DNA of 7,233 nt from Bacteroidota bacterium (GTDB taxonomy: Bacteria > Bacteroidota > Bacteroidia > UKL13-3). Both the position numbers and the translations under genes were made by a program. Of this stretch, positions 6,220 through 7,233 are shown piece after piece. Numbering within the stretch: position 1 is the stretch's first letter; each line of letters starts with the position of its first letter. Under the pieces are notes generated by a model, which saw nothing but the letters and a program-made list of their open reading frames with translations, made no database searches and was not told the origin of the DNA. The stretch covers positions 1-7,233 of the forward strand of contig CANHJJ010000085.1 of the NCBI GenBank assembly GCA_947460565.1, written 5' to 3'.

Positions 6220-6259
6220 CACATAGTAGCTGCTCGATTAATCGCGCAGCTACTATGTG
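6220..6259. repeat. 40 bp near-perfect palindrome
   Basis: CACATAGTAGCTGC (6220-6233) and GCAGCTACTATGTG (6246-6259) are exact reverse complements, and the centre CGATTAATCG continues the symmetry; only the pair 6234/6245 is mismatched. There is no T-tract after it on either strand, so it does not look like a terminator. It forms the right edge of the repeat region and could extrude as a cruciform or mark an element end. Confidence 0.85.
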
Positions 6260-6302
6260 AAAACATATTTAACAAGACTATACTTTTAGCGCTAATACAA
6301 AC

Positions 6303-6331
6303 AAAAAAAGCTGCCCTTAGGAGGCAGCTTT
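6303..6331 (-). terminator. Intrinsic terminator of accC
   Basis: Read on the minus strand, AAAGCTGCC (6331-6323) pairs with GGCAGCTTT (6315-6307) around a seven-base loop, followed by a T-run over 6309-6303. It begins 21 bases after the accC stop codon. Confidence 0.9.
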
Positions 6332-6352
6332 CGTTTCTTGTTTCTTTATAAA

Positions 6353-7233
6353 TTATTTAATCTCGAAGGTATTCATAAATGCAGTCGTGAAGTTTCCTTT
6401 TTTGAAGTCTTCGTTTTGCATTAATTGCATTTGCAATGGAATGGTTGTTTTTAAACCTGGTCCTTCAATGATAAACTCACCCAAGGCTCTTTCCATTTTA
6501 ATAATGGCTTCTTCGCGTGTTTGCGCACTCACAATCATTTTGGCAATCATACTATCATAGTTTGATGGAATGGTATAGCCAGCATAGATATGTGTATCTA
6601 CACGCACACCTGGTCCACCTGGCTTATGAAGGTAATCAATTCTACCTGGTGTTGGCCTGAAGTTGTTGTAAGGGTCTTCCGCATTTATACGCACTTCAAT
6701 AGAGTGTTTGGTTGGATAATAATCCTTGCCACTAATTGGCACGCCTGATGCAATTAGGATTTGTTCTTTTACAAGATCATAATTTATTACTTCTTCTGTC
6801 ACAGGATGCTCTACCTGAATACGGGTATTCATTTCCATAAAATAAAAGTTACGGTCTTTGTCCACCAAAAATTCAATGGTACCTAAACCTTCGTACCCAA
6901 TGGCCATAGCACCTTTCTTAGCTGCCTCACCCATTTTCTCGCGCAACTCAGGTGTTACAAAAGGAGATGGGGCTTCTTCAACTAATTTTTGGTGTCTACG
7001 TTGTATAGAGCAATCTCTTTCGCTTAAGTGACAAACTTTTCCGTATTGGTCGCCTGCTAACTGAATTTCGATATGTCGAGGCTCTTGTACATATTTCTCC
7101 ATGTAGATACCATCGTTGCCAAATGCAGCTTTTGATTCTTGCTTGGCACTGTCCCATTGTTTTTCAAACTCCTCAGAGTTCCAAATGATACGCATACCAC
7201 GTCCACCACCACCGGCAGTAGCTTTGATGATAA
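6353..7233 (-). CDS. accC: Biotin carboxylase subunit of acetyl-CoA carboxylase, 5' part cut by window
   Basis: The frame is open from the right edge to the stop at 6353, giving 292 visible residues of a family usually near 450, so about 150 N-terminal residues lie outside. An internal ATG at 7195 is not the start, because the upstream codons already read IKATAGGGGRGMR, the glycine-rich ATP-grasp loop. Further motifs in order are MEKYVQEPRHIEIQ, SERDCSIQRRHQKLVEEAP, FYFMEMNTRIQVEHPVTE (metal-binding Glu, catalytic Asn and Arg), GPGVRVDTHIYAGY and NYDSMIAKMI. The enzyme carboxylates biotin on the carrier protein using ATP and bicarbonate, the first half-reaction of malonyl-CoA synthesis, in the cytoplasm. 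The protein ends at FMNTFEIK, soon after the carboxylase domain, so it is a stand-alone subunit rather than a fused pyruvate or acyl-CoA carboxylase. A subunit of a propionyl-CoA type carboxylase cannot be wholly excluded. The biotin carrier gene is likely upstream, outside the window. Confidence 0.94.
   Translation of the reverse strand, partial: IIKATAGGGGRGMRIIWNSEEFEKQWDSAKQESKAAFGNDGIYMEKYVQEPRHIEIQLAGDQYGKVCHLSERDCSIQRRHQKLVEEAPSPFVTPELREKMGEAAKKGAMAIGYEGLGTIEFLVDKDRNFYFMEMNTRIQVEHPVTEEVINYDLVKEQILIASGVPISGKDYYPTKHSIEVRINAEDPYNNFRPTPGRIDYLHKPGGPGVRVDTHIYAGYTIPSNYDSMIAKMIVSAQTREEAIIKMERALGEFIIEGPGLKTTIPLQMQLMQNEDFKKGNFTTAFMNTFEIK

Larger units (their letters stand above)
5486..6259. mobile_element. 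Putative remnant of a repeat-bounded GIY-YIG element
   Basis: Between the convergent ald and accC genes, a degraded GIY-YIG nuclease frame is enclosed by two direct ~105 bp hairpin repeats. Outside these, CGATTAATCACGC (5488-5500) and CGATTAATCGCGC (6235-6247) differ at one of 13 bases and mark the outer edges. No transposase, integrase or obvious target duplication of fixed length is visible. The grouping into one element is inference from layout; the flanking sequences at 5428-5485 and 6260-6302 hold nothing recognisable. Confidence 0.4.

Noticed and set aside
6016..6222. 68-residue open frame on the minus strand
   Set aside because: It runs through hairpin copy B and the arm units; its sequence is only translated repeat and it has no recognisable domain.
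7193..7195. ATG as start of accC
   Set aside because: The codons upstream to the window edge encode the conserved glycine-rich ATP-grasp loop, so the gene is truncated by the window, not started here.

Overview
The window looks like a chromosomal segment of a low-GC member of the Bacteroidota. The evidence is the set of families present (tandem DUF1573 proteins, a DUF2807 protein with an outer-membrane barrel, an ECF sigma factor coupled to a cysteine-free anti-sigma-like protein), signal peptides ending in Ala-Gln, no clear Shine-Dalgarno sequences, and promoter-like boxes close to the Bacteroidota TTTG / TAnnTTTG pattern. Genus cannot be read from the sequence.

Minus strand, 1-2934: a probable three-gene operon read right to left. 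An ECF sigma factor (2449-2934) overlaps by one base (TAATG) a single-pass membrane protein that is probably its anti-sigma factor (1373-2449). After 57 bases comes a secreted DUF2807 'head' domain joined to an outer-membrane beta-barrel (from 1316, running off the left edge). This fits a regulated cell-surface unit: sigma factor, inner-membrane regulator, surface protein. A perfect 8+8 bp dyad lies upstream of the sigma gene.

Plus strand, 3206-5370: two adjacent secreted DUF1573 paralogues separated by an intrinsic terminator, then a complete alanine dehydrogenase gene (ald) with all four expected catalytic residues, closed by a strong terminator.

Convergent spacer, 5371-6352: about 980 bases without an intact gene, between ald and the oppositely oriented accC. 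It holds two direct copies of a ~105 bp sequence 530 bp apart, each with a 16 bp perfect hairpin stem. Between them is a frameshifted GIY-YIG nuclease pseudogene on the minus strand. Short tandem arrays of the same hairpin arms surround the copies, and palindromes centred on CGATTAATC lie at both outer edges. I read this as the remains of a repeat-associated GIY-YIG element and as the most interesting part of the window.

Minus strand, 6353-7233: the C-terminal two thirds of biotin carboxylase (accC), which makes the carboxybiotin used by acetyl-CoA carboxylase in fatty acid synthesis, with its own terminator. The gene continues past the right edge.
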